Source: Calothrix sp. 336/3 (lineage in GTDB: Bacteria > Cyanobacteriota > Cyanobacteriia > Cyanobacteriales > Nostocaceae). Taken from it: 64,000 nt of DNA. The translations under genes were made by a program, and so were the position numbers. The stretch is taken from the NCBI RefSeq assembly GCF_000734895.2, contig NZ_CP011382.1, positions 4,690,700-4,754,699 of the forward strand, in the 5' to 3' direction. Positions 44,764-53,569 of the stretch are shown here, piece by piece (position 1 is the stretch's first letter; every line of letters starts with the position of its first letter). The notes under the pieces were generated by a model, which was not told the origin of the DNA, searched no databases, and worked only from the letters and a program-made list of their open reading frames with translations.

Positions 44764-47700
44764 TTACCTAGGAGAACACATCGCTAAGGCTTTCTGCTCC
44801 CGCTCTGGTAAACTTTGTGTGGGGTCATAGGCAGTTAGTACCACTTCACCCTTCTCATTCATCACCCAACCCCGCGCCGGGACAATATCCTTACTGCTCA
44901 CATCTTTTTTAGGCAAAGTATTATTACTATCTGCGTTTGTTGTATTAGCTACAGTCTCTGCCAAGCCAACTCGCACATTATCACTAGTCAACATTTCCGT
45001 GGGATTCTCCGCAAGCCCACCCTTGCCAACTATGATAAATTGACTACCCCTACCCTTAGCGCAGAAGCTTTGAGCAAGTTGGGTAGAAGCGTCAGTTACC
45101 TGCTCTGGTAGCTCGGTGATACCCTTGGTAGGGTCAGTTTGGGGTGTAGAAATAGTTACATTCCCGTTGAGGTTGGGATTTGTCAGAGAGCGAGCAGAAA
45201 TATCATTACTATTATTATTTTTCAAGTCGATAATATTAGCTTCGTTACGTACAGCAAAACCAAAGTTGCCATCAGTAGTAATTTTTATCACCCCACCATT
45301 ACCGCCAAAGGAATCAGCAATGATGTCATTATCCCCGTTAGGTGTGGCAATGATAAAGCCGTTATAACCAGGTGTTTGGTTGATGAAGATATTTCCACCA
45401 TTACCATTAGCCTTAGCTGAAATTAAACTACCATTTTTTATAAATAGGTAGTCTTTCAAGTCAATATTAATATTTCCACCATCAGCAAATTCACTTTCTG
45501 CACTAATCACCCCCTGAGACATGGTTAAGGAATTAGCTGTAATTTTGAGACTGCCACCTTTACCAGATTGGGTAGTAACATCAGCTACTTTGAAGGTTTG
45601 AACACCCAGAGGTTTATTTTGGTCATTTATAGAGTTCACAAATATGCCACTGTTGGCAGAAACTGTATCAAATATGGAATTAGCTAGTTCTTCACCGAAT
45701 ATTTTCTTGATTTGCTCAAATCTATCCGTGTAGGTAGAGTCAATTCCAAATATCTTAATCGTATCTGCTTCAATAGTTATATTCCCTGCTCCACCACCAT
45801 TAAAAGCTGTAGCTAGAATTTGTCCACCATTTAAAAGTTGTAAATCATCAACCTTAACAAAAATATTACCGCCAGAGAATTTGCTTCTGCTTCTTGCGTT
45901 AAGTACCGCCCCATCTGAGATGATAAGTTTGGACGCATTAACAGAAATTAATCCCCCTAAACCTTCTGCACCTTCTTCTGTAGTTGTGAATAAACCACTA
46001 CTTGAGAAACCCCCTATGTTACCAGATAGGAATACAGTGTCTTTGACTGTCACGAATATAGAACCAGCATTTCCTTTACCATAAGTCTGGGAAAGAATTT
46101 GTGAACCATCATAGAGAAAGAGATTATTCCCTTTGACTAAAATATTTCCGGCTAACCCATTACCAAATACTGATGTTGATGTATTCACCGTACTCGCTCC
46201 AGAAAATACCACATTTCCACCCTTCGCATCTATGAAAACCGAACCAGCATTACCACGACGGTTAGTAAAAGTCTGAATTTCACTTCTTTGCGATAAATTA
46301 ACTTTTTCAGATGCATTAATGGCAACAAATCCTGCATTGATTTCATCATCAATATTAGTCATTACGTTTTCATTTGTAGTTGTAATCGTAGAATTTTCTA
46401 GATTGACAACTTTGGGAGTTGTTCTAAAGCCAATAAAGATAATTCCTTCTTTCCCCTTACTTTCTATACCCAATGGTCTATTTAGTTTCTTATCTTTAGA
46501 ATTGCTATTTCTGATTGATACTTCATTTTTAGCGTCTATAGCAATATAGCCAGCTTGTGATGAGTTGGGATTACTAGTACTGATACTAGATTTTTCTATA
46601 CTTACAGTCTTCGGTATTAGGGAATCTTCATTAAGCTTTACGCCAATACTTATAAAGCCTCCTTTTCCTATAGAGTTTATCAAAGTATCTTGAATATTTA
46701 TTTTCTCCCCTGCGTTGAGAGAAATAAATCCAGATTTACCATCTCCAACACCGAGAAATGTAGTAGAAATTAAAGCATTGTTTAAACTAATTTTATTTTT
46801 GGCATTAAGTTCTATATTTCCTGAATTACCAAGCGATTCATTCAATAAGAATCCAAAATTTACAGCTTGAATTTGTGCATTATTTTCTAAATAGATTGAA
46901 TTAGCATCAATTTTAATATTAGAACCATTACCATATGAATTTTTAGCAACCGAACTTAATATTCCACTATCTATCCCAGAAATAAAAACATCGTTACTAG
47001 CTGTGATATTCACTTTGCCAGCAAGTCCTATTGCAATAGGTGTTAAAAGAGGTGCGACCGCTGAACCAATTTGAGCGTTATTAATAATTTTCAAATCTCT
47101 TGTATTAATGATTATATCTCCTGATATACCGTAATCATATACAATATTGGCAATACGGGTTGAAGCTTGTGTCCCAGAAGTACCATTCAATGTTATGCTA
47201 TCAGTAGCATGAATATTGATATTACCTCCCTTTCTTAATTGGTTGGAATTAGAGTTCTGAATTCCTGCTCTAATAGTACTTGATTCTGATAAATTTAAGT
47301 TGCGAGAGTTGATTGATATATCACCTCCACCGTTACTTAAAACAGAGACTAATGAAGCATCTTTAAGAGATACGTCACCTCGTTGAATGGCTGTAGGGAA
47401 AGTCAAACTACCATCATTTTTGATAGTTACAGTTCCTGGTTTGGTTAAACCACCAAGCTCAATCCTTCCCCCTGGAGCAGATAATGTACCTCCATCTAAA
47501 TTGACATCACCGCCAATAAGTGCCAAGGTTTTACCTGGCATTACTTCTAAACCTCTTACAACAACACCATTAACAACTCTAACCTTAGAGGAATTAGTAA
47601 TATTTCCAGGATTATCTCGGAACTTTAAACCAACGGGAATATTAACTGTCAGCAGGGGAGGTACATTCTTCGCGCTAGCGCTAAACTCAAATTTATTATC

Positions 47701-48165
47701 AAATACAACACTATCCGCAGTACTTCCATAGAAAGAACCACCCAATAATAAACGCGAATTTGGACCGAAAATTATGCCAGTGGGGTTAATTAAATATAGG
47801 TTCGCATTGCCTACGTTATTAAACGCAGGATTGACAACACCTAAGAATCCATTAATATTTGAGATATTTCCACCTGTCACCCTAGCAAAAATATTATTAA
47901 TTCCATTAGGATTGATAAAGAAAACACCTCTACCATTGCTCACATTAAGTTTTTCAAAGCTATGAAATAGATTACTCCCACGAGTGAGCCCATTTTCAAT
48001 TCTGTCGAGATTGCCATTAGTATTTACTGTGGAGCTATTATTTCCCAGACTATTATCTGGCTTCACGTCGGGGGATACTTGAGCTTGGGCAGAATTGCAG
48101 AATACAAGAGTACTTAAAGCTGCTAAGGATAAACTTTGGAAAAGGAAAGAAGATACTAATTTCAT
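44764..48165 (-). CDS. Two-partner secretion exoprotein (TpsA, filamentous haemagglutinin type)
   Basis: A 1133-residue secreted protein. A signal peptide (about 1-28, ending AQAQ) precedes the TPS secretion domain with the hallmark FFINPNGI and LINPTGIIFGP motifs. The rest is a long beta-helix of repeated GNI/GNISI, ITIEAD-like rungs, rich in Asn, Ser and Gly. The C-terminus (SFCAKGRGSQFIIVGKGG, AMCSPR) carries Cys residues and is conserved in cyanobacterial members. It should be exported through the TpsB protein encoded at 49010-50923 and act at the cell surface or be released. ATG start. Confidence 0.92.
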   Translation of the reverse strand: MKLVSSFLFQSLSLAALSTLVFCNSAQAQVSPDVKPDNSLGNNSSTVNTNGNLDRIENGLTRGSNLFHSFEKLNVSNGRGVFFINPNGINNIFARVTGGNISNINGFLGVVNPAFNNVGNANLYLINPTGIIFGPNSRLLLGGSFYGSTADSVVFDNKFEFSASAKNVPPLLTVNIPVGLKFRDNPGNITNSSKVRVVNGVVVRGLEVMPGKTLALIGGDVNLDGGTLSAPGGRIELGGLTKPGTVTIKNDGSLTFPTAIQRGDVSLKDASLVSVLSNGGGDISINSRNLNLSESSTIRAGIQNSNSNQLRKGGNINIHATDSITLNGTSGTQASTRIANIVYDYGISGDIIINTRDLKIINNAQIGSAVAPLLTPIAIGLAGKVNITASNDVFISGIDSGILSSVAKNSYGNGSNIKIDANSIYLENNAQIQAVNFGFLLNESLGNSGNIELNAKNKISLNNALISTTFLGVGDGKSGFISLNAGEKINIQDTLINSIGKGGFISIGVKLNEDSLIPKTVSIEKSSISTSNPNSSQAGYIAIDAKNEVSIRNSNSKDKKLNRPLGIESKGKEGIIFIGFRTTPKVVNLENSTITTTNENVMTNIDDEINAGFVAINASEKVNLSQRSEIQTFTNRRGNAGSVFIDAKGGNVVFSGASTVNTSTSVFGNGLAGNILVKGNNLFLYDGSQILSQTYGKGNAGSIFVTVKDTVFLSGNIGGFSSSGLFTTTEEGAEGLGGLISVNASKLIISDGAVLNARSRSKFSGGNIFVKVDDLQLLNGGQILATAFNGGGAGNITIEADTIKIFGIDSTYTDRFEQIKKIFGEELANSIFDTVSANSGIFVNSINDQNKPLGVQTFKVADVTTQSGKGGSLKITANSLTMSQGVISAESEFADGGNINIDLKDYLFIKNGSLISAKANGNGGNIFINQTPGYNGFIIATPNGDNDIIADSFGGNGGVIKITTDGNFGFAVRNEANIIDLKNNNSNDISARSLTNPNLNGNVTISTPQTDPTKGITELPEQVTDASTQLAQSFCAKGRGSQFIIVGKGGLAENPTEMLTSDNVRVGLAETVANTTNADSNNTLPKKDVSSKDIVPARGWVMNEKGEVVLTAYDPTQSLPEREQKALAMCSPR

Positions 48166-48241
48166 AATCTGAAAATTCCTTTTTGTAAAATTTACTGGGT
48201 GATGTTAATTGGGAAATTGTTGAATAGAAATAAGTCTTCTG

Positions 48242-48319
48242 TTACCCCCCTTAGTCCCCCCTCGTAAAGGGGGGAAATTGTTCCCTCCCCTTATAAAGGG
48301 GAGGGTTAGGGTGGGTTAA
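48242..48319. repeat. GC-rich dispersed repeat R2, copy B (overlaps a gene end)
   Basis: Same block order as copy A. Read on the minus strand it encodes the last 23 or so residues of the DUF559 protein. Confidence 0.85.
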
Positions 48320-48715
48320 AACAGGACTGGTAGGGTGGAGTGAGGGTGATTGCCGTAACTGGAGAATTGTCTGCGCGATCGCTTCCACTACCCCATCCAG
48401 TTTTTGATATACCTGCTCATTGGTAAACCTCATAACACGAATTCCTTTTGCCTCAAGAAATAGTTGCCGTTCTTGGTCGTATTCCATCGCTCTAGGCTGA
48501 ATATGACTTTCACCATCAATTTCAATAGCTAGTTTCAGTTCCGGTAGATAGAAATCGACTACAAATGCACCAATGCTGTACTGCCTGCGAAATTTACAAT
48601 TCTCAACTTGCCTGCCCCTGAGTTTTGCCCAAATTTTGGTTTCGGCTGGAGTTAAGTTGTTGCGGAGAGTGCGCCGCTTTTCCATCTCAGAGGTTTTGTT
48701 GTATAGCTTGGTCAT
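48251..48715 (-). CDS. DUF559 (Vsr-like) endonuclease-domain protein
   Basis: A 154-residue protein of the DUF559 type: AETKIWAKLRGRQ, then KFRRQYSIGAFVVDFYLP and KLAIEIDGESH, which supply the Asp/Glu residues of a PD-(D/E)xK-like nuclease fold, and IRVMRFTNEQV at the end of the domain. The C-terminal 23 or so residues (TSPVLTHPNPPLYKG...) are encoded by repeat R2 copy B, so the original end has probably been replaced. It lies between the TpsB and TpsA genes on the same strand. DUF559 genes are common hitchhikers near repeats; a role in secretion is not supported. ATG start. Confidence 0.85.
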   Translation of the reverse strand: MTKLYNKTSEMEKRRTLRNNLTPAETKIWAKLRGRQVENCKFRRQYSIGAFVVDFYLPELKLAIEIDGESHIQPRAMEYDQERQLFLEAKGIRVMRFTNEQVYQKLDGVVEAIAQTILQLRQSPSLHPTSPVLTHPNPPLYKGREQFPPFTRGD

Positions 48716-48765
48716 TAGACTTGAGTTTCTTTGTATGGAATTGCTAATTTTGCGTTGACCAATCT

Positions 48766-48844
48766 TTACCCCCCTTAGTCCCCCCTTATAAAGGGGGGAA
48801 ACTGTTCCCTCCCCTTTGCAAGGGGAGGGTTAGGGTGGGGTAAA
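48766..48844. repeat. GC-rich dispersed repeat R2, copy C
   Basis: TTTACCCCCCTTAGTCCCCC..., GGGGGGAAACTGTTCCCTCC, TTTGCAAGGGGAGGGTTAGG. Nearly identical to copy D. Confidence 0.85.
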
Positions 48845-48927
48845 ACAGAACAGGGAATAACTCGACAACTTGTGTGTACACGGTAGTTTTTGAAAATAAA
48901 GAATGCAGGATGAAAACAAGGCTGTTT

Positions 48928-49004
48928 TTACCCCCCTTAGTCCCCCCTTGGTAAGGGGGGAAACTGTTCCCTCCCCTTTGCAAGGGGAGGGTTAGGGTGA
49001 GGTA
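48928..49004. repeat. GC-rich dispersed repeat R2, copy D
   Basis: Same blocks as copy C, with GGTAAGGGGGG in place of the TATAAAGGGGGG segment. It ends just before the TpsB stop codon. Confidence 0.85.
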
Positions 49005-49009
49005 ATACC

Positions 49010-50923
49010 CTAGAACAAGCGATAATTTACCGAGAAATACAAACCCTGTTCCTGTAAAGTTCTGTCCCCAGATTTGACATCAGTTAGGGGAATCCCGTAG
49101 TCGAGACGGGCGTTAAACCTGTCGTCGATTTGGAATTGCAAACCCGCACCGACACTGGCAAAAGCATTGCGATCTGGGTTTTGTTTACCGGAACCGTTCC
49201 AACCCACACCAAAATCAAAAAATGGAACAAATTGTAATAAACCTTTAATTTCCTTCATCCTGAGAATCGGAAATCTGACTTCTGTGGATGCATAAAAACC
49301 GTTATCTGTCAATAGCTGGTCTTGGCGATAACCTCGGACACTTTGTAAACCACCGACCCCAAATTGCTCTAGGGGGACTAACGCTCTGGAAGCGAGCTGG
49401 AGGTCAGAACGGACAAGAAACAGGGTGTCAGGAGCCAGGAGACGCACGTATTGACTCTGTCCACGCCAGGAGAGGAAACGACCATCGGGAGCGTCTTTGT
49501 TGACGGTGCTGTTGAACCAACCTAAACCGATGCTGAATTGCGATCGCAGTGCGAATACCTGTTTTTCGTCCCGTTTAGTGTATTCTTGTACGAATCTTAG
49601 GGCGTTTATCCGTGTTATCCCGTTATCATCCGCACCCTCAGATAGGGGAAATCCGACTTCAAAAATCCGCGTCTTACTCTCCTGATGAGAGAAGTTAAAT
49701 CCCACGGCAAACTCTTCGGTGGAGGACTGTTTCAAGGGTTGGCGGAAACCGACATCAATGTAATTAGAATCACCATTGACATCAATTCTCCCGGCAAAAG
49801 GTGGCTCTACAACACTGGTATTGCTAAAACCAACACCCAGGGTAATTTCCCCATTGCGGGGATTCACGGGCAAAGCATAGCTGAAATCGTAGGCATTACT
49901 ACCATCGGTGTTCGTAAATTTCAAGAAACTGCGATCGCCAAACCCTGTAGTATTACTCTCACTGATACTAATACCCCGACGGAAAGTACCAACACTGGGA
50001 GCGCGTCCGTTATCAGCAAAGACATCTACACGGAAAGTATTTGCCTCGTTAATTTTCAAATCCAAAAAGCTCAATTCTGGACGGGAACCACTGGATAATT
50101 CCGCCGAAATGCTCTCTATGAGGGGGTTTACCTGAATTAATTTCAATGCTTCCAGTAGGCGATCGCGGTTTAAGGGTTTACCGACACCTAAACCCACCCG
50201 ACTGCGAATATAGCTTTTCTTCAAGCGTCGCGTACCGGAAACGCGAATTCCTTCCACCCCACCTTCAATGATGCGGATTTTGACTACGGAACCCTCTGGT
50301 TTAAGTGGTGCTTGCTCAGTAGCAATTACTGCTCCAGAATTTAAGTAGCCCCGGTCAGTATAAAGTTTTGTAATAATTCCTTCCACCTGCAAAAGTTCCG
50401 CAAAGCTTAAAGGACGGTTGAGAAAACTTTTTATCTCTTCTTGCAACTGCTGATTACTAAAAGCTGTATTGCCTTCAAATTGAAATTCCGTTACAGTAAT
50501 TTTTCCAGGAATTTCGATTCTTGGTGTGGAATCTGGGGGTATGTTCGGTGTTTCCTCCAGGGGAGGTTCCTTAGGAACTTCCGGTGTAGGAACAGGTTGT
50601 TGCGGTGGAACAGGCGTTACAGGGTTCGGTGTATTATTCGGAACCTGGGGTAACTGTGAGAGCAAGTTACTATTAGCTGCATTCTGACTTAGTGACTCAG
50701 ATGCTAGCAGTAACTTCGTACCTTGGTCGTCATCAGGACTTTCTAAACTAGAGTATTCTCTATCTGTTTGATAAATGGAAATGTTGCCATCTAAATTTTC
50801 CCAACGCTCATCAAAACTGTCACTAGCAAAAACTTTACTAGCAGAGAGAACAATGAAAACATCTAAAATTAGTGCAATAGCTAGCTTGGTTTGCCCCCAC
50901 CTGAGCTGCTGACTCAACATCAT
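49010..50923 (-). CDS. Two-partner secretion outer-membrane transporter (TpsB, ShlB/FhaC/HecB family)
   Basis: A 637-residue protein with a signal peptide (about 12-34, ending VFA), a Pro-rich periplasmic linker (around residues 95-130), a POTRA domain (ITVTEFQFEGNTAFS, LYTDRGYLNSGAV), and a C-terminal 16-strand barrel with the conserved GGLQSVRGYRQDQ segment (the L6 loop RGY motif) and terminal YFSVNYRLF. It exports the TpsA protein through the outer membrane. It starts the minus-strand cluster; the two adjacent ATG codons at 50923 and 50920 are both possible. Confidence 0.93.
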   Translation of the reverse strand: MMLSQQLRWGQTKLAIALILDVFIVLSASKVFASDSFDERWENLDGNISIYQTDREYSSLESPDDDQGTKLLLASESLSQNAANSNLLSQLPQVPNNTPNPVTPVPPQQPVPTPEVPKEPPLEETPNIPPDSTPRIEIPGKITVTEFQFEGNTAFSNQQLQEEIKSFLNRPLSFAELLQVEGIITKLYTDRGYLNSGAVIATEQAPLKPEGSVVKIRIIEGGVEGIRVSGTRRLKKSYIRSRVGLGVGKPLNRDRLLEALKLIQVNPLIESISAELSSGSRPELSFLDLKINEANTFRVDVFADNGRAPSVGTFRRGISISESNTTGFGDRSFLKFTNTDGSNAYDFSYALPVNPRNGEITLGVGFSNTSVVEPPFAGRIDVNGDSNYIDVGFRQPLKQSSTEEFAVGFNFSHQESKTRIFEVGFPLSEGADDNGITRINALRFVQEYTKRDEKQVFALRSQFSIGLGWFNSTVNKDAPDGRFLSWRGQSQYVRLLAPDTLFLVRSDLQLASRALVPLEQFGVGGLQSVRGYRQDQLLTDNGFYASTEVRFPILRMKEIKGLLQFVPFFDFGVGWNGSGKQNPDRNAFASVGAGLQFQIDDRFNARLDYGIPLTDVKSGDRTLQEQGLYFSVNYRLF

Positions 50924-51456
50924 TTTTACTCCCCACTATTAAATCAATCTGTCTATAGATAGAAATTACAGAAAACACGCCACGGTACTAAAATTACATT
51001 TGGTTAAGGACTTTCTGACAGATATTGTTTTTGATAAGCTCTAGAACCATAATAAAGCTCAAGGGAGTTATCTAAAATACAAAGAAGTGTCCCCAGTGTT
51101 TCTGATTGACTAAGGCTGAATATTTATTATTCATCTATTGCAGATATTACATAAAAAAGCAAGTAGTTGCGTTTTTATTAAGAAACCATAAATATTTAAC
51201 AGATATTCACAAAATTATGCAATCCCTGGGCGTAAAAATATGAGAAAATAAGGAAAAATTATAGTTAGAATGTAGTTAGTATTGCCAGTAATCACTATGG
51301 CAGTTACAAGCTAGCTTGTGGCTTATCCTGTTGATTTTATCCCTGGGGAGGTAGAACTACTAGAAAGCACTAATTTTATTTGTCTAAACTATAATCTGCC
51401 CAGATTTGTCTGCCTATTGAGTCGCCAAATGTTGCAACTACTCAGGACTAGGTAAA
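50924..51456. other. Intergenic region between divergent TpsB and kinase genes
   Basis: No gene. Should contain promoters for both divergent units, but none is clear by eye. A 14 bp perfect palindrome ACAAGCTAGCTTGT lies at 51306-51319. Confidence 0.5.
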
Positions 51457-53526
51457 ATGAAGATGACAGAAAGTAGAGAAAACTTGTTAGGTGGACGCTA
51501 CAGGATTAATCAAATATTAGCAACAAGGAATTTTTTCACAACATATCTTGTTCAAGATACATTTGAAAATGATTCTTTATGTATTGTCAAGAAATTAGCG
51601 CCGAATATATCTCAAAGACAGGTGGTAAAACGTCTCCTGCAAAGGGAAGCAGATATTTTACAGATATTACAGCAACAAGACCAAATACCCGGTTATCTCA
51701 ATTATTTTGATTCGGGGGATGAATGTTGTTTGGTTGAAGAATACATTCGTGGTAAATCCTTAGATAAACTATTGGACAGAAAATGGTCTAAGCCAGAAGT
51801 GGTGATATTTTTAAGGCAACTTTTAGCAGTTTTAGATTTTATTCATAAACAAAGAATTATTCATCGTGATATTAATCCCTCGAATATTATTAAAAGAGAT
51901 AAAGATGAGAAATATGTTTTAATTGATTTTGGTGCTGTTAAACAACTCGATAGTGATTATTCCTTTTCTCAACATTTACCCCCGCAAACAGTGATTGGGA
52001 CACCGGGATATGCTCCCCCAGAACAAATGTCTGGTCGCGGAACTTTTCATAGTGACATCTATGGCTTAGGGATGACAGCTATTCACTTACTGACTGGCAT
52101 TGATCCCAGAGATATTAAACGCGATGAGCGCGGTGAACTAGTTGATATGAATCATCGCAGTATTTGGACTAAGGAATTAAAAATTGAAAAGGATGATTGG
52201 TTAGCCAGAATTCTCACGAGGATGGTTTACAGTAGACCAGAACAACGTTATCCAACGGTAGAAGATGTTATTAAAAATTTGAATAAAACCCAGATAAGCG
52301 CACCTGATACCTTGCCACCTCGATATACTCAATTAAATATTCATGTGTCTTCATTTATCCAAAGGTTTGCTTCGTCAAAATATATATTTCTGGCTTTGGC
52401 AACAGTCACTTCTGTCTTGCTAGCTGTCGAGTTTATTTTTCATCCATTTTTGCGCCCTTGGTACTACTTCCAACAAGGGATATCTTATTTAGATAAACGG
52501 GATCCAGAAGCAGCCCTATCACAATTTGACGAATTAATTAAACTGCAACGTAACTCTGTACAGGGTTGGAAAGGTAGGGGGGATGCGTTATTTATCCAAG
52601 GGGGACGCGATCGCAGTGCCTTAGCAGCTTATGATACTGCCCTAAAAAATCAACCCAATAACCAGAAAATTCTGATTAACCGGGGTAAGATACTCTACAG
52701 ACTAGGAGAGCATCGAGAAGCTTTAAGTACCTACGAGAAGGTGTTAACCCTCAATCCCAATGAGTCTGAAGCTTGGAGTGGTAAAGGTTTGGCACACCTA
52801 GGTTTACGCCAATTTCAAGATGCAAGCAATTCCTTTGAAAAGCTCAAGCAACTCAAACCAGATCAACCTAGAATTTGGCAAGAAATTGGTTATGCTGTGG
52901 AAGCATCCCAAGGAAGAGACTTTGCCAAACCTTACTTTCAAGAAGCTCTCTCCGGCTACAAAGATAATTTATCCTCCAATAAGAAAAATCCTACGATTTG
53001 GAATGATAAAGGTAGCGTATTGCTTAAACTAGAGCGTTATGATGAAGCACTTAAGTGCTATGAGGAAGCGCTGAAGATAGATAAGAACTCCTATGAAGCA
53101 CTAGTTGGTAAAGGAAATGTTCTCAATTTACAGAAGAAGTATCTAGAAGCACTGTCAGCCTATGATCAAGCTGCTAAGGTTCGTCCTGATGACTATCAAA
53201 TTTGGTTAAATCGAGGTATATTGCTTACCCAAGCCTTGGGACGCAACGATGAAGCTTTAAATTCTTTAGATACAGCAATTAAGTTACGTCCCAACAACTT
53301 TGATGCTTGGCTATATAAGGGCTTAGTATTATTTAGCACGAATAAATTTCAGGAAGCGCTTGTGGCTTTAGATAAAGCGAAGGAGATAAATCCCCAGAAT
53401 CCCGATGTTTGGGGTATGCGCAGCGAAGTTTTAAAAGCACTGAATAGAAATGAGGAAGCACGTATTTCCTTAGAGGAATCCAAAAAGTTAACAGGTACAC
53501 CAACACCCCAACCCAAAGCTCAATAG
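51457..53526 (+). CDS. Membrane Ser/Thr protein kinase with TPR ectodomain
   Basis: A 689-residue protein. Kinase domain (about 14-275): the VAIK-type Lys is in CIVKKL, with IIHRDINPSN catalytic loop, LIDFGAVK and GTPGYAPPEQ; only the glycine loop (ILATRNFFTTY) is unusual, lacking the glycines. A membrane segment follows (around YIFLALATVTSVLLA), then nine or so TPR repeats (AYDTALKNQPNN, ALKCYEEALKIDKN, ALVALDKAKEINPQN). The TPR part should lie outside the cytoplasm as a sensor or binding domain. ATG start with GGTAAA-like upstream sequence. The neighbouring TPS locus is divergent. Confidence 0.92.
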   Translation: MKMTESRENLLGGRYRINQILATRNFFTTYLVQDTFENDSLCIVKKLAPNISQRQVVKRLLQREADILQILQQQDQIPGYLNYFDSGDECCLVEEYIRGKSLDKLLDRKWSKPEVVIFLRQLLAVLDFIHKQRIIHRDINPSNIIKRDKDEKYVLIDFGAVKQLDSDYSFSQHLPPQTVIGTPGYAPPEQMSGRGTFHSDIYGLGMTAIHLLTGIDPRDIKRDERGELVDMNHRSIWTKELKIEKDDWLARILTRMVYSRPEQRYPTVEDVIKNLNKTQISAPDTLPPRYTQLNIHVSSFIQRFASSKYIFLALATVTSVLLAVEFIFHPFLRPWYYFQQGISYLDKRDPEAALSQFDELIKLQRNSVQGWKGRGDALFIQGGRDRSALAAYDTALKNQPNNQKILINRGKILYRLGEHREALSTYEKVLTLNPNESEAWSGKGLAHLGLRQFQDASNSFEKLKQLKPDQPRIWQEIGYAVEASQGRDFAKPYFQEALSGYKDNLSSNKKNPTIWNDKGSVLLKLERYDEALKCYEEALKIDKNSYEALVGKGNVLNLQKKYLEALSAYDQAAKVRPDDYQIWLNRGILLTQALGRNDEALNSLDTAIKLRPNNFDAWLYKGLVLFSTNKFQEALVALDKAKEINPQNPDVWGMRSEVLKALNRNEEARISLEESKKLTGTPTPQPKAQ

Positions 53527-53569
53527 TCTACCTAAAACATGGGGAAGTAAAGATAGGGGATAGGGTATT

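Larger units (their letters stand above)
48716..49009. other. Gap between the DUF559 and TpsB genes
   Basis: Mostly two R2 repeat copies (C and D) separated by 83 bp; nothing else visible. Confidence 0.75.
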
